A DNA stretch of 64,000 bases from Massilia sp. W12 (GCF_037300705.1 NZ_CP147776.1:1984001-2048000), one strand, 5' to 3'. Shown: positions 1 through 11,300, numbered from the stretch's first letter. Numbers and translations: made by a program. The notes: generated by a model not told the origin, from the sequence alone.

Positions 1-2
1 TG

Positions 3-662
3 GATTGGCGTGGCCATGGGCGCTCAGAGGGCGCGCGCGGCGTCTTGCCGAATGGTGCGCCGCTGTTGCAGGATGCTGAAATCGTACTCGATGATTTCAG
101 CCAGAAACTGGGTTATGCGCCGCTCTTATTCGGGCACAGCATGGGTGGCCTGTTTGCCGCCCAATTTGTGTTGCAAAAACGCTCGGCGCTGCGCGGCTTG
201 ATATTAAGCGCGCCCGCGCTGGGCATTCCGCTGGCGCGCTGGCAAAGCGTATTGGCGCGGCTGATGTTGCGTCTGGCCCCGGATCTTCCCTTGCCCAGTG
301 GTCTGCAGTCGGACTATCTCAGTCATGATGCGCAAGTCGGCAAAGCCTATCGCGAAGATCCGCTGGTGCATTCCTGGTTAAGCGCACGCATGTTGGCCCA
401 CATGCAAGCCGCCGGCGCCGACTGCCTGCAGCACGCCGCCCGGCTTGACTGCCCCTGTCTGCTGATGGTGGCCGGACAGGATAAGCTGGTTGATTCCAGC
501 GCCAGTTTGCGTTGGGCCAGTCTGGTGCAGGCAGCCAAACCCGGCATGCTCACCTGCAAACAATATCCCGATTCCTATCATGAAATTCTGCAAGACCTGG
601 CTGCGCCAGCCGCGTTTGCCGATATGCGCGCCTGGCTGCAAGCGCAGGGTTTGCTCGCCTGA
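3..662 (+). CDS. Alpha/beta hydrolase, monoacylglycerol-lipase type (5' partial)
   Basis: The frame is open from the left window edge to a TGA, so the N-terminus lies outside. The first visible residues read D-W-RGHGRSEG, the oxyanion-hole region typical of monoacylglycerol lipases. GHSMGG follows as the nucleophile elbow with the catalytic Ser. The remaining triad members are probably the Asp in AGQDKLVD and the His in SYHEIL. The internal TTG at 45 is not the true start, because conserved sequence continues upstream of it. The protein is a serine ester hydrolase, probably cytoplasmic, acting on acylglycerols or other small esters. The substrate cannot be fixed from sequence. A shared terminator separates it from the convergent transglycosylase gene. 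Confidence 0.85.
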   Translation, partial: DWRGHGRSEGARGVLPNGAPLLQDAEIVLDDFSQKLGYAPLLFGHSMGGLFAAQFVLQKRSALRGLILSAPALGIPLARWQSVLARLMLRLAPDLPLPSGLQSDYLSHDAQVGKAYREDPLVHSWLSARMLAHMQAAGADCLQHAARLDCPCLLMVAGQDKLVDSSASLRWASLVQAAKPGMLTCKQYPDSYHEILQDLAAPAAFADMRAWLQAQGLLA

Positions 663-667
663 AGGCG

Positions 668-698
668 AAAAAAAGGCAAGCATGACGCTTGCCTGTTT
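668..698. terminator. Bidirectional rho-independent terminator
   Basis: GGCAAGC (675-681) pairs with GCTTGCC (687-693) across a 5-base loop. Seven A residues precede the stem, giving a U-run for minus-strand transcripts. TGTTT follows it on the plus strand. It lies between two convergent genes and is stronger for the minus-strand one. Confidence 0.75.
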
Positions 699-715
699 CC
701 TGATCCAGCGGTTTT

Positions 716-1684
716 TCACAGCGCCGCCAGCTGCTGTTCCGCCTTTGACGGCGTCTCGATTTTGGTATTGTTGGCTGCCGCCAAACCGGATTGGGTGGAG
801 ACGTTCTTGCCGCCCGCCACTTCCTTGAGCCGGCTGTATTCCGCCAGCACCCGATTGCCGTAGCCGGAATCGGAGGAAAACGCGGCGGCCCCCACATAGC
901 TCTTCAACGCCCCCTCGACCGAGCCGTCGCGCGCCATATAATCCTTGAGGATTTGCGCGCCGACGCGGATATTCGCATGCGGATTCAAGGCTTCTTTCAA
1001 GCCGCCGATCTGTGCGAACTTCTCATGGTGCACTTTGGACATGACTTGCATCAAGCCTTGCGCCCCCATCGGGCTTTCGGCATACGGATTGAAACCCGAT
1101 TCCACCGCCATCACGGCCAGAATCAGCAAAGGATCAAGCTTGAATTCACGCGCAGTGGCATAGCTGGTCGCCACCAGCATGCTGGCCGCATCGCGCGCCA
1201 CCCGGTAACGCTTGGACAGCCACAGGCTGACTTGCAGCTGCTCTTGCAAGGTATGCTTGTCGGCTGCGGCATGCCGCGCGGCCGGCGTGAAAGGGCTTTT
1301 CGCCAGCGCGGCAGGGGCCTCGACTTTAGCCGCATGCAGCGTTTCGCTGTGTTTTGCCGCCACGGCCAGCGTGTTGTTGCCGGCTGCCGGCGCCACAATC
1401 GCGGCGGGGGCCGGATCTGCCGCTTTGGCGGCTGTTTGAGGCTGGTTGGCGTGTTTGGCAAATTGCGGCAATTCATGCAGCCAATCCCGCATTTGCTGGG
1501 AGAACTCAGGCTTGAAGTTCATCAAAGCCAGAACGATCAAGACACCCAGGCCGATTAAGCTCAAGGTGTGATGGGCGGTGGTCAGAATCCCCACAGCCGT
1601 GCGGCGCACTACAACCGCCCAGGCGATAGGCATCAATGCCACCATGCGCAATATGACAATCGCGCGTTTTATTGCATTTAACAT
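716..1684 (-). CDS. Membrane-anchored lytic transglycosylase (SLT family)
   Basis: A 322-residue protein that cleaves peptidoglycan glycan strands, giving 1,6-anhydro-muramyl ends. An N-terminal hydrophobic stretch (LSLIGLGVLIVLALM) should anchor it in the inner membrane with the rest in the periplasm. An Ala/Pro-rich linker leads to the catalytic SLT domain in the C-terminal third. That domain contains AVESGFNP with the catalytic Glu, then SPMGAQGLMQV and NPHANIRVGAQIL, all family hallmarks. The start at 1684 is preferred over an ATG 45 bases upstream because AGGGGAAG sits at the right distance. It appears monocistronic and ends at the bidirectional terminator. Confidence 0.85.
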   Translation of the reverse strand: MLNAIKRAIVILRMVALMPIAWAVVVRRTAVGILTTAHHTLSLIGLGVLIVLALMNFKPEFSQQMRDWLHELPQFAKHANQPQTAAKAADPAPAAIVAPAAGNNTLAVAAKHSETLHAAKVEAPAALAKSPFTPAARHAAADKHTLQEQLQVSLWLSKRYRVARDAASMLVATSYATAREFKLDPLLILAVMAVESGFNPYAESPMGAQGLMQVMSKVHHEKFAQIGGLKEALNPHANIRVGAQILKDYMARDGSVEGALKSYVGAAAFSSDSGYGNRVLAEYSRLKEVAGGKNVSTQSGLAAANNTKIETPSKAEQQLAAL

Positions 1685-2287
1685 AGACTTCCCCTGAATC
1701 TCGACGGCAAAGCGCGGCCCTTGTTGCAAGGGCGTACCTTGCCGCTCATCAGTATTACCGTTTGCCGCGAGGCGCAGAGATGCTCACATGTCGTGAAGCA
1801 GCGGCGGCTTGACGCCATGCCGCGCGGAAAATCCGCTCAGTCTGCCGCATGCTGCGGGCAAACGCCGACTTGTCTGCGGGAAATGCCGGACAGCAAACAT
1901 CCGGTGGCAGACAATGGTTCGGGGGGCGAAGCTTGCGCTTCCTTGAAAAACACTCCTTCATGTTTGTGGGGCCCCGATACCCCGTTGATGATAGGCAGTC
2001 AATTCAGAGGCCAGGTTATGCGGGCGGCGGGTTTGAGGCCGATCTGCAAACTTGGCGCCTGATTCACTGCTGCTCATACCTGGCAGGCCAAGGTGGCGGC
2101 ACAGGCTTTGGATCAGGTTGGCCAGATTGTAGGGGGGTGTTTATATCAAGTCAATACTATAGAAATTAAATTTCATAACTTTTATGTCTTGAAATTTTTG
2201 GTGCATTGCGGCAAAACTGAATAAAATCAAGCACTTGGAAAAATGTCTTGAACAATAGAGTTCGGACTCAAGGTAACCAATAAACAC
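1685..2287. other. Intergenic region without a supported gene
   Basis: About 600 bases between the divergent transglycosylase and ubiD genes. Short open frames here lack ribosome-binding sites and family resemblance. The part next to ubiD (about 2140-2280) is noticeably AT-rich and probably contains its promoter. I could not settle on a convincing -35/-10 pair. Confidence 0.5.
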
Positions 2288-3772
2288 ATGAAATATACAG
2301 ATTTGCGAGATTTTATTGCCCGCTTGCAAGAAATCGGCGAACTCAAGCGCGTGGCTATCCCGGTTTCCCCGCATTTGGAGATGACTGAGCTGTGCGACCG
2401 CACCTTGCGCGCCGGCGGCCCGGCCCTGTTATTTGAAAAGCCCAGCGGCCACAGCATGCCGGTGCTGGGAAATTTATTTGGCACAACCCGCCGCGTGGCC
2501 ATGGGCATGGGGGCGCAGGATCTGACTGAATTGCGCCGTATCGGCCATGTGCTGGCCAGCCTGAAAGAACCGGAACCGCCCAAAGGCTTTAAAGATGTGC
2601 TGGGCTTGGGCCAATTGGTCAAGGCGGTATGGGATATGGCGCCAAAACTGGAGCGTGGCGCGCCATGTCAGGAAATTGTGTGGGAAGGTGAGCAAGTCGA
2701 TTTGGCCGGATTGCCGATTCAATATTGCTGGCCGGGCGACGCCGCACCCTTGATCACCTGGGGCCTGGTGATTACGCGCGGGCCGAATAAAAAGCGGCAG
2801 AATCTGGGGATTTACCGCCAGCAGGTGATTGCGCGCAATCAAGTGATTATGCGCTGGCTGGCGCACCGTGGCGGCGCACTCGATTTCCGCGAACATGCCT
2901 TGAAAAATCCGGGGCAACCCTATCCCGTTGCAGTTGCGCTGGGCGCAGATCCGGCCACCATTTTGGGCGCCGTCACGCCGGTGCCGGACAGCCTGTCGGA
3001 ATATCAATTCGCCGGACTCCTGCGCGGTTCGCGCACCCGCTTGACGCAAGCCATCGGCAGCGCCTTGCAAGTGCCGGCTTCAGCGGAAATTATTCTGGAA
3101 GGGCATATTTACCCGGACCCTGCCCATCCCAGCGGATTTCAACACGCGCTGGAAGGCCCGTATGGCGACCATACCGGCTACTACAATGAACAGGACTGGT
3201 TTCCGGTGTTTACCATCGACCGCATCACCATGCGGCGTGACCCGATTTACCACTCGACTTACACCGGCAAGCCGCCGGATGAGCCGGCGGTGCTGGGGCT
3301 GGCCTTAAATGAAGTGTTTGTGCCGCTGTTGCAAAAACAATTCTCAGAAATCACGGATTTCTATCTGCCGCCGGAAGGATGCAGCTATCGCATGGCGATT
3401 GTGCAGATGAAAAAAGCCTATGCCGGCCACGCCAAGCGCGTGATGTTCGGGGTGTGGAGCTTTTTGCGACAATTCATGTACACCAAATTCATTGTGGTGG
3501 TGGATGAGGATGTGAATATCCGCGACTGGCAGGAGGTGATCTGGGCGATTACCACGCGCGTCGATCCGCTGCGCGACACCGTGATGGTGGATAGCACGCC
3601 GATTGATTATCTGGACTTCGCTTCGCCGGTTTCAGGTCTGGGCAGCAAAATGGGCTTGGACGCCACCAATAAATGGCCGGGCGAAACCAATCGAGAATGG
3701 GGCAGGGTAATTACCATGGATCAGGCGGTCAAAACCCGCGTTGATCAGCTGTGGCAGGAACTGGGTTTATAG
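2288..3772 (+). CDS. ubiD: 4-hydroxy-3-polyprenylbenzoate decarboxylase UbiD
   Basis: A 494-residue protein, close to the usual UbiD length (about 497 in E. coli). It decarboxylates 4-hydroxy-3-polyprenylbenzoate in ubiquinone synthesis, using prenylated FMN supplied by UbiX. The N-terminus [14 protein letters not shown], the GNLFGT segment and the central [11 protein letters not shown] segment are characteristic of the family. The C-terminal part ([21 protein letters not shown]) is intact. No ubiX lies in the window. The gene stands alone, followed by the SRP RNA gene. Only a weak AAGG lies upstream of the ATG, about 14 bases away. Confidence 0.95.
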   Translation: MKYTDLRDFIARLQEIGELKRVAIPVSPHLEMTELCDRTLRAGGPALLFEKPSGHSMPVLGNLFGTTRRVAMGMGAQDLTELRRIGHVLASLKEPEPPKGFKDVLGLGQLVKAVWDMAPKLERGAPCQEIVWEGEQVDLAGLPIQYCWPGDAAPLITWGLVITRGPNKKRQNLGIYRQQVIARNQVIMRWLAHRGGALDFREHALKNPGQPYPVAVALGADPATILGAVTPVPDSLSEYQFAGLLRGSRTRLTQAIGSALQVPASAEIILEGHIYPDPAHPSGFQHALEGPYGDHTGYYNEQDWFPVFTIDRITMRRDPIYHSTYTGKPPDEPAVLGLALNEVFVPLLQKQFSEITDFYLPPEGCSYRMAIVQMKKAYAGHAKRVMFGVWSFLRQFMYTKFIVVVDEDVNIRDWQEVIWAITTRVDPLRDTVMVDSTPIDYLDFASPVSGLGSKMGLDATNKWPGETNREWGRVITMDQAVKTRVDQLWQELGL

Positions 3773-3797
3773 TTGCGGCATGGAAATACGCCGGATT

Positions 3798-3828
3798 TTG
3801 GCGTGGCGCCGCAAAAAGCGGTTATAAT
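3798..3828 (+). promoter_or_regulatory. Promoter of the SRP RNA gene
   Basis: A perfect -10 hexamer TATAAT lies at 3823-3828, about 7 bases before the expected RNA start. A loose -35 (TTGGCG, 3798-3803) sits 19 bases upstream. The perfect -10 suits a highly expressed stable RNA; the -35 assignment is tentative. Confidence 0.65.
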
Positions 3829-3834
3829 GCGCGC

Positions 3835-3945
3835 TGGCGGGCCCCTGCGCATTGTGGGGCGGTGAACCTGGTCAGGTCGGGAACGAAGCAGCCACAGCCG
3901 TTTACTGCAAGTGCCGCAGATCAGGCTCGCCTCCTTATTTTTTTT
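3835..3945 (+). ncRNA. ffs: Small SRP RNA (4.5S RNA) with terminator
   Basis: The region carries the conserved SRP domain IV. AGGTC lies at 3874-3878, a GGAA tetraloop at 3880-3883 is closed by CG/CG pairs, and GAAGCAGCC follows. The ends pair: GGCGGGCC (3836-3843) with GGCTCGCC (3924-3931), allowing one G-U. The mature RNA is about 100 nucleotides. A T-run (3938-3945) follows the terminal helix and should terminate transcription. It binds Ffh (SRP54) to target nascent membrane proteins. Its position just before dnaX is common in betaproteobacteria. The dnaX frame is accidentally open across it. Confidence 0.93.
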
Positions 3946-4156
3946 GTATGCGCATGCTGTGCGCATACAGTCTTCATAGCAGTCTGCATTTCTGTTTTTA
4001 TATTCCTGTTCTGCCCTCCTGTGCCACCGGTCGCTTTTCCGTCCGGCTTTGCGCCTGCGCCCATCCTTTTTGGTTTGATGTTCACGCCTTGCGTCTGCGC
4101 TTGCCTGCGGCATGCATCAAACGCGCGCGCCGCAAGTTTTTCAGCATTCCATGCTG

Positions 4157-4162
4157 TACAAT
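4157..4162 (+). promoter_or_regulatory. Possible -10 element of dnaX
   Basis: TACAAT lies 8 bases before the dnaX ATG, and no Shine-Dalgarno-like sequence lies between. If used, the transcript would begin at or next to the start codon. No convincing -35 was found. Confidence 0.3.
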
Positions 4163-4170
4163 CTCGCACC

Positions 4171-6330
4171 ATGTCCTATCAAGTACTCGCCCGCAAATAT
4201 CGTCCGAAAAACTTCGCGACCCTGGTTGGCCAGGAGCACGTGGTGCGCGCGCTCAGCCATGCGCTGGCCACGCAACGCCTGCACCACGCCTATCTGTTTA
4301 CCGGCACACGCGGGGTGGGCAAGACCACACTCTCGCGTATTCTGGCCAAATGCTTTAACTGCATCGGCCCGGACGGGCAGGGCGGCATTACCGCAGAACC
4401 ATGCGGCCAATGCGAAGTCTGCAGCGCGATTGACGCCGGCCGCTTTGTTGATTACATCGAAATGGACGCGGCCTCCAATCGCGGCGTGGATGAAATGGCG
4501 CAATTGCTGGAGCAGGCGATTTACGCGCCTTCCAATGCGCGCTTCAAAGTCTATATGATCGACGAAGTGCACATGCTCACCAATACCGCTTTCAACGCCA
4601 TGTTGAAAACCCTGGAAGAGCCGCCGCCGCATATCAAATTCATTCTGGCCACCACCGATCCGCAAAAAATCCCGGTCACGGTCTTGTCGCGCTGTCTGCA
4701 ATTCAATCTCAAGCAAATGCCGCCTGGCCACATCGTGGGCCATTTGCAAAATCTCTTGCAGACCGAGCAGGTCGAGTTCGAGACCCCTGCGTTGCGCTTG
4801 CTGGCGCAAGGCGCGCACGGCTCCATGCGCGATGCGCTCTCCCTGACTGATCAGGCGATTGCTTATGCCGCCGGCAAAGTGACGCTGGATGCGGTGCAAG
4901 GTATGTTGGGCGCGCTGGATCAAAGTTTTCTGTTACGCCTGCTCGATGCCTTGGCGCGCGAGGATGGCCCGGCCATGCTGGCGGTGGCCGATGAGATGGC
5001 CGCGCGCAGCCTCTCTTACAATACCGCGCTGCAAGACTTGGCCACCCTGTTGCATCAATTGGCGTTAGCGCAGATTGTGCCGCAAGCCTTGCCCGAAGAT
5101 ATCCCCGAGCGCGAAGAAGTCATGCGTTTAGCCGGCGTATTTGACGCCGAAGACGTGCAACTGTATTACCAGATCGCGATTTTGGGCCGCAATGAACTGG
5201 GCTTGGCCCCGGATGAATACGCCGGTTTTGCGATGACGCTGCTGCGCATGCTGGCGTTTGCGCCGGGCAATCGCGGCGGCGGTGGCGGCGGCGGGCAGCA
5301 TGCGCCGACCCCGCCAGCGCCAGCGCCAGCGTTAACCCGTCCCGCACAGGCGGCGGCGAATCAAGCCGCGCCGGCTCCGGCCAGCAGCATGGCAGCGCCG
5401 GCTGTGAATGCAGCGCCCGCCGCCGCGCCGCAGCACAGCGCAGCCGCGCCCGCCGCGCAGAGTGCTGCGGCAAATGGACAAAAGCTCAGTCCGGCCCGCT
5501 TAGCACTGCAGGCAGCGCTCGGTAAACATGCCTCGCCAGCGCCAAGCCGCGCCGCTGCGCCCGTTCCGGCGCCGGCGCCGGCGCCAACCCCGGCGCCAGC
5601 GCCTGTTGCAGCCGAGCAGGCTGCAGTGCGCGTCACTCCTGCGCCGCGCGCGCCGCAAGCCGCGCCGCAAAGCGCGCCCAAAGCAGAAGCCAGCCGCAAA
5701 GCCGACGATGTGCCGCCCTGGGTGGATGAAGGCAATTGGCAGGATGAGCAATTTTTCGCCAGTCAGCAGGCGCCGGAATTTGCGCTTGATGTTGACGCGG
5801 CGCCGGCATCTGCGCCGCCGTCCGCTGTTTCCGGCCAGCAGGCGCAGAACAAGGCCGCGCCGGCTCTGCCGCAAGAACCAATCCCGCCTTATGAGGCGCA
5901 GCCCTTGCCCGGTTTGGATTGGGATGGCGATTGGCCAGCCCTGGCCGCTTCATTGCAGCTCTCAGGGTTTGCCCAGGAGGCGGCGAATAATATGGAATTG
6001 GCGCAAGCGCGCTTTGACGGCAATACCCTGCTGTTTGAATTGCGCTGCATCACCACCACCCATAGCGAAGAACCCTATTTGGACAAAATCGCCCAGGTCT
6101 TGACGCAACGTTTTGCGCGCCCGGTGCGCCTGCAAATCACGGAAGTGACGCGGGTGTGGCATACCGCCCATGTGCGCGCTGAGCTGGCGCGCGCGGCGCG
6201 TCAGCGTGAAGCCGAGGCGGAAGTGCAAAACGATCCTTTTGTCAAACAATTGCAAGCCGATTTTGGCGCTTTCATCACTCCGGATTCGGTGCACCCCATC
6301 GACCCGGAGCCGCAAGCGCTGGCGGCTTGA
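4171..6330 (+). CDS. dnaX: DNA polymerase III subunit gamma/tau
   Basis: A 719-residue clamp-loader ATPase subunit. The start is the ATG giving [15 protein letters not shown], the universal DnaX beginning. The frame is open 420 bases further upstream, but that part overlaps the SRP RNA gene and has no homology. Visible elements are the P-loop GTRGVGKTT (about residues 45-53), a Cys cluster ending CGQCEVC for zinc, the Walker B DEVHM, and the sensor region [15 protein letters not shown]. From about residue 365 a Gly, Ala and Pro-rich linker runs for nearly 200 residues, followed by a tau-specific C-terminal domain. It leads a dnaX-ybaB-recR operon. No E. coli-type A-AAA-AAG slippery site was seen, so gamma may not be made by that route. 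Confidence 0.95.
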   Translation: MSYQVLARKYRPKNFATLVGQEHVVRALSHALATQRLHHAYLFTGTRGVGKTTLSRILAKCFNCIGPDGQGGITAEPCGQCEVCSAIDAGRFVDYIEMDAASNRGVDEMAQLLEQAIYAPSNARFKVYMIDEVHMLTNTAFNAMLKTLEEPPPHIKFILATTDPQKIPVTVLSRCLQFNLKQMPPGHIVGHLQNLLQTEQVEFETPALRLLAQGAHGSMRDALSLTDQAIAYAAGKVTLDAVQGMLGALDQSFLLRLLDALAREDGPAMLAVADEMAARSLSYNTALQDLATLLHQLALAQIVPQALPEDIPEREEVMRLAGVFDAEDVQLYYQIAILGRNELGLAPDEYAGFAMTLLRMLAFAPGNRGGGGGGGQHAPTPPAPAPALTRPAQAAANQAAPAPASSMAAPAVNAAPAAAPQHSAAAPAAQSAAANGQKLSPARLALQAALGKHASPAPSRAAAPVPAPAPAPTPAPAPVAAEQAAVRVTPAPRAPQAAPQSAPKAEASRKADDVPPWVDEGNWQDEQFFASQQAPEFALDVDAAPASAPPSAVSGQQAQNKAAPALPQEPIPPYEAQPLPGLDWDGDWPALAASLQLSGFAQEAANNMELAQARFDGNTLLFELRCITTTHSEEPYLDKIAQVLTQRFARPVRLQITEVTRVWHTAHVRAELARAARQREAEAEVQNDPFVKQLQADFGAFITPDSVHPIDPEPQALAA

Positions 6331-6358
6331 GAAATCCCGTTTTATTTGGAGAGAAGCA

Positions 6359-6685
6359 ATGATGAAAAATCAACTCGCTGGCTTGATGAAACAAGCGCAA
6401 GCCATGCAGGAAAACATGAAGCGTGCGCAAGATCAACTGGCGCAAATTGAAGTTGAAGGCGTGTCCGGCGCCGGCATGGTGAAAGTCATCATGACTTGCA
6501 AAAACGAAGTGCGCCGCGTCACCATCGACCCCAGCCTGTTGGCCGATGACAAAGACATGCTGGAAGATCTGGTGGCGGCGGCTTTCAATGACGCCGTGCG
6601 CCGCGCCGCGCAAACCGCAGAAGAAAAAATGAGCGGCCTGACCGCCGGCATGCCCTTGCCGCCAGGCTTCAAGATGCCGTTCTGA
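6359..6685 (+). CDS. ybaB: YbaB/EbfC family nucleoid-associated protein
   Basis: A 108-residue protein starting [17 protein letters not shown], the standard YbaB beginning. GGAGAG lies upstream. The longer frame entered from within dnaX is not used. Members form small DNA-binding dimers that coat the nucleoid. The N-terminal amphipathic helix, the central beta segment ([20 protein letters not shown]) and the C-terminal [12 protein letters not shown] are intact. It lies 28 bases after dnaX and 7 before recR, the classical arrangement. Confidence 0.93.
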   Translation: MMKNQLAGLMKQAQAMQENMKRAQDQLAQIEVEGVSGAGMVKVIMTCKNEVRRVTIDPSLLADDKDMLEDLVAAAFNDAVRRAAQTAEEKMSGLTAGMPLPPGFKMPF

Positions 6686-6692
6686 TTGATCG

Positions 6693-7289
6693 GTGAAAAC
6701 CGCAACCGCGCTGGATGCGCTGAGCGAAGCGCTGCGCCGCCTGCCGGGCATCGGCCCGAAGTCGGCGCAGCGCATCGCCTTTCATTTGCTGCGCCACGAG
6801 CGCGACACGGCAGCTCAATTGGCGCAAGCCCTGCAAGACGCATTGGCGCGCGTGCAATACTGCCGCTTGTGCAACACCTTTACCGAAACCGAAATTTGCG
6901 ACACCTGCGCCGATGACAGCCGCGACCCCGGTTTGTTATGCGTGGTGGAAAGTCCGGCAGACCAATGGATGATTGAGCAGACCCTGACTTATAAAGGGCG
7001 CTATTTTGTCTTGATGGGCCGGCTCTCGCCGCTGGATGGCATTGGGCCGAAAGACATTCAACTTGAACGCCTGATCAGCCGCGCCTTGGATGGCCTGGTG
7101 CGCGAAGTGGTGTTGGCCACCAATTTCACCAATGAAGGCGAAGCCACCGCTTACTACATCGCGCAAATGCTGAAGTCACGCGGCTTAAAAGTCAGCCGCC
7201 TGGCGCGCGGCGTGCCGGTGGGAGGCGAGCTGGAGTATGTGGATGCGGGCACGATTGCGCGGGCGATGCTGGATAGGCATGATACTTGA
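6693..7289 (+). CDS. recR: Recombination mediator RecR
   Basis: A 198-residue protein, the normal RecR length. It acts with RecO (and RecF) to load RecA at single-strand gaps. It begins with GTG and no clear Shine-Dalgarno, so it probably depends on coupling to ybaB. The order is an N-terminal helix-hairpin-helix ([19 protein letters not shown]), a zinc finger (CRLC...CDTC), a Toprim domain ([16 protein letters not shown]) and a conserved Walker-like end ([17 protein letters not shown]). All key parts are present. Confidence 0.94.
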   Translation: MKTATALDALSEALRRLPGIGPKSAQRIAFHLLRHERDTAAQLAQALQDALARVQYCRLCNTFTETEICDTCADDSRDPGLLCVVESPADQWMIEQTLTYKGRYFVLMGRLSPLDGIGPKDIQLERLISRALDGLVREVVLATNFTNEGEATAYYIAQMLKSRGLKVSRLARGVPVGGELEYVDAGTIARAMLDRHDT

Positions 7290-7447
7290 GTCATGACCGG
7301 GTTGTTCACTGCTTGGATTGTGACTATTCAGCCTCTTACGTATCTGTTCTGGACTTGTTTCAAGGTATTTGAACGTCTGCGGCTCATATTGCTTATCCCT
7401 CGTGGAAATTCCTTTGTTATTCCTGGACGCTAAAATGCGTGAATATC

Positions 7448-7741
7448 TCAGTTTCCTGTCCGCAACAACACCCGGGCAAACCCCGCAAAAGCCGCGCCAA
7501 ACAGCAGCAAACTGATGACGCCATCTTGCAAGCGTGCGGAAAATTCGCTGGCGATCATCAGCGGGGCCAGGGCGGCCCAGAGCAGATTGGACGGGAAGGT
7601 GGAAAATGGCAGATGGGCGTGGCCGTTCAAATGCGGCCATTGAAGATAGAGCATCAGCACGGCGCCTGCCAGCAGATAGGCCAGTAAAAGTCTGGCGACG
7701 ACGCCAGCTTTGCCTGGGCCGGGACGTTTGTCTCCACGCAT
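7448..7741 (-). CDS. Small two-helix membrane protein of unknown function
   Basis: A 97-residue protein with a basic N-terminus and two hydrophobic segments (about residues 16-33 and 52-90). An excellent ribosome-binding site, AAGGAGG, sits 7 bases before the ATG, which argues for a real gene. I do not recognise a family. It is the last gene on the minus strand downstream of the efflux operon and may be an accessory of it, although 140 bases separate it from the next gene. Its 3' end faces recR, with about 158 bases between them and no clear terminator. Confidence 0.6.
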   Translation of the reverse strand: MRGDKRPGPGKAGVVARLLLAYLLAGAVLMLYLQWPHLNGHAHLPFSTFPSNLLWAALAPLMIASEFSARLQDGVISLLLFGAAFAGFARVLLRTGN

Positions 7742-7883
7742 CTGTTTGCCTCCTTGAGCGGTCTGAACGGACGCCTGCGCAGACTTGAGCGGCAGGCAAG
7801 GCCGGCTTCCTTGGCAAAAGCGCAGCGCTATGGCATGCGCCTTGCCGCAAGCAAGGGCGGCAGGGCGCTATGCAAATCGCGGC

Positions 7884-8255
7884 TTACTTCACCACAAAAC
7901 GCACCTGCACCTTTTTCTTATCTGCAAAGGTGATTGCCGCGACAGCCTTGGCTCCGGCTTTCAGCTGCGCGGCGCCTTCGACTTGCAATTGGTTTTCGGC
8001 GGCGGGTTTAAGAACGAATTCTTCTTTTTTGGCGCCGTTTAACACTGTCAGCTTACCGCTGGCGCCGGCGGTGGCGACCGGTTTGTCGTGGTCGTCCACA
8101 TAAATCACGGTCTTATTGTCACGGCTGACCAGCTCGTATTGCACATCATCCACACTGCGCACAATGCCGCCATGGCGCGCTTCGGCTTCATGGGCGAACG
8201 CCGCCTGGGTGCTGCAAGCGGCCAATATGATGGCGCGGGCAATCCACTGTTTCAT
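7884..8255 (-). CDS. Periplasmic accessory protein of the efflux operon
   Basis: A 123-residue secreted protein. The signal peptide is MKQWIARAIILAACSTQAAFA, with cleavage likely before HEAEARHGG. The mature part is a small, probably beta-rich domain (VRSVDDVQYELVSRDNKTVIYVDDHDKPV) and starts with a His/Glu cluster that could bind metal ions. It lies 54 bases after the RND pump gene in the same direction, with GGAG before its ATG. Proteins of this general form are common beside heavy-metal RND pumps. A role as metal chaperone or sensor is inference. Confidence 0.7.
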   Translation of the reverse strand: MKQWIARAIILAACSTQAAFAHEAEARHGGIVRSVDDVQYELVSRDNKTVIYVDDHDKPVATAGASGKLTVLNGAKKEEFVLKPAAENQLQVEGAAQLKAGAKAVAAITFADKKKVQVRFVVK

Positions 8256-8309
8256 TTCAATTCTCCATCCTGCGGCGACTTGGAACAGGGCGTCGCCTTG
8301 GCCCCATGG

Positions 8310-11300
8310 CTAAAACGCTTCATTGTCTTGCGCTGTGCACAGCGCTTGCAAGGGTTTGGCGCCGACCTTCCAAAACATCAACGGCGTCAGCAAACTGTCA
8401 AGCAGGGTTGAGCTGATCAAACCGCCGAAAATCACCACCGCCACCGGATGCAGGATTTCTTTGCCCGGCGCATCTGCCGCCAGCAGCAAGGGCGTCAAGG
8501 CAAACGCGGCCACCAGCGCAGTCATCAAGACCGGGGTTAAGCGCTCCAGCGAACCGCGCACAATCATGGCCTGGCTGAATTGCTCGCCTTCAAATTTGCA
8601 TAAATTGATGTAATGGCTGATTTTCAAAATGCCATTCCGGGTGGCGATGCCGGACAGCGTGACAAAGCCGACCAGGGAGGCCACTGACAAAGGCTGGCCG
8701 GACAGCCACAGCGCGATGATGCCGCCCACCATGGCCAGGGGAATATTCCCCATGATCACCGCCGCCAGCATGGCAGAGCGGTAGCGCGTATATAACACCA
8801 GGAAAATCAGCAGCAGCGAGAGCAGGGCGAGCAGGGCGATTAAACGCATGGCTTGTTCCTGGGCTTGGAATTGGCCCTCGATGCTGATGAAATAGCCCGC
8901 CGGCAAGGCTTGTTTGGCGACTTCGCGGCGGATGTCGGCGATTACGCGCGCCATATCCGCGCCGGCGGTGTTGGCGTACACAATGATGCGGCGGCGGCCG
9001 TTTTCGCGTCCGATCTGATTCGGCCCATCGGCTTCTTCCACACTGGCCAGATGCGAGAGTGGAATCTTGCCGGCTGGCGTATCCAGCAAAACCTGTGCTA
9101 AATCCAGTGGCCGGCGTTGTGATTCGGGCAGCCGCAGCACCAACTCAAAGCGGCGCGCGCCATCCACCACCTGCGCTACCCGTTCGCCCTCAGTCAAGCT
9201 TTGCAAGACTTGCAAGGCTTCGCCCGGGGCGATGCCATATTGCGCCGCTTTGCGGTAATCCAGGCGCACTTTGATTTGTGGAATCAAGACCTGGCGCTCG
9301 ACCGTCAAATCCACCAGGCCGGGCGTGGGGGCAATGCGGCTGCGCAAATTTTCCGCCAGCGTGCGCAGGGTGTCGGTGTCATCGCCATACACTTTGAGTG
9401 CGATTTGCGCGCGCACCCCGGAAAGTAAATGATCGAGGCGGTGGGAAATCGGCTGGCCGATTGCGATGGCGGCAGGCAGTACCGACAAATTGCGGCGGAT
9501 TTCGGCCAGCACTTCTTCGCGCTTTCGGTCTGAGGGTTTTAAGTCAATATCAATTTCAGAGGAATGCACCCCTTCCGCATGTTCATCCAGCTCGGCGCGT
9601 CCGCTGCGGCGGCCAACTTTGCGCACTTCCGGCGTTTGCTTGATCAGTGTTTCCGCCAAGGCCCCGATGCGGTTGGCTTCTTCCAGCGAGGCGCCGGGAT
9701 TGAGCATGAGCGACATCACCAGCGAACCTTCATTAAATGCCGGCAGGAAGCTGCGCGCGAAAAACGGCGTGCTGGCCAGACACAGCAGACACAGCAGGCC
9801 GGCCGCCGCCAGAATACGGTTCGCGCGCGGGAATGACCATACCAAGAGCGCCTGGTCCCAGGCTTTCAAGCGCCGCACCAGCGGGCTGTCGCCATGCGCC
9901 AGTTGCGGCATGCGCGGCAGCAGATAATAGGCGAGCACCGGTGTGAGCGTCATCGACACCAGCATCGAGGCCAGAATCGAGACAATATAGGCAATCCCGA
10001 GCGGGGCGAACAGGCGGCCTTCGATGCCCGGCAGCGCAAACAGGGGCACAAACACCAAGACCACAATCGCGGTGGCATACACGATGCCGGAACGCACTTC
10101 GACCGAGGCGCGCCAAATCACTTGCAATAGCGGCGGGCCGTCTGGCGTTCGCTGCTTTAAGCGGCGCAGAATATTTTCCACATCCACCACCGCATCATCC
10201 ACCAACTCGCCAATCGCAATCGCCAAGCCGCCCAGTGTCATCACATTGATGGATTGGCCGAATGCATGAAAAGCCAGCGCCGCCACCGCCAGCGATAGCG
10301 GAATGGCAATCAGCGAAATCGCCGTGCTGCGCCAATTCAGCAAAAACGCGAACAAGACGATGGCCACCAGAATCGCGCCATCGCGCAGGGCTTGCGTCAC
10401 ATTATCAATCGAGGCTTGAATGAAATCAGCCTGGCGGAATAAGACTTCCGGAGCCGCCATTCCCGCCGGCAGGCCGGGTTTCATATCCTGCAGCGCGGCT
10501 TCAATCTGGCGCGTGAGTTGCAAGGTATCCGCCGCCGGCTGTTTTTGCACGCTGACAATCACCGCAGGCTTGCCGTTTAAGCCGGCGTCGCCGCGTTTTT
10601 GCGCCGCCGCCCAGCGCACGGCAGCCACCTGTTCCAGCAATAGCGGCAGGCCATCGCGCAGCCCCAGCGGCAAACCTTGCACATCTTCCAGCCGATTGCT
10701 GCGGCCTAAATGGCGGATCAAATATTCACGTCCGTTCAAATCAATAAAGCCGCCGCTGGCGTTGCCGGCAAAGCCGCGCAAAGCGCTCTCTATTTGCGCC
10801 AGTGAGACGCCGAATTGCGCCATGCGCGCCAGATCCGGCTCAATCCGTATCTGCCGCACTTCACCGCCAATCGGGATCACTTGCGAGACGCCGGGAATCG
10901 ACAGCAGGCGCGGGCGCAAGACAAAATCGGCATACTCGCGCGCTTGCATCGGCATCCCTTTGGCCGGCTCAAGCGGCAAGCCGATCAACATGATTTCGCC
11001 CATGATGGAGGAGACTGGCCCCATCACCGGACTGACGCCGGCGGGCAATTGCTCACGCAGCACATTCAAGCGCTCGGCCACCATTTGCCGGTTGCGATAG
11101 ATCTCGGTGTTCCATTCAAATTCGGCGTATACAATCGATAAGCCGGCGCTGGAGGTGGAGCGCACGCGCGAGACGCCAGGCATGCCATTCAAGGCAGTCT
11201 CAATCGGAAAGGAAACCAGGGTTTCGACTTCTTCCGGCGCCATGCCGCCGGCCTCAGTCAAGACGGTCACCACCGGCTTATTCAAATCCGGAAACACATC

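Noticed and set aside
3751-4170. In-frame upstream extension of dnaX through the SRP RNA gene
   Set aside because: The extension overlaps an evident 4.5S RNA with its own promoter and T-run. The conserved DnaX sequence starts exactly at the ATG at 4171.
4663-4669. Run of A residues in dnaX as a programmed frameshift site for gamma
   Set aside because: It is CAAAAAAT inside the ATPase core (DPQKIP), not near the end of the core domains, and does not fit A-AAA-AAG with a downstream hairpin.
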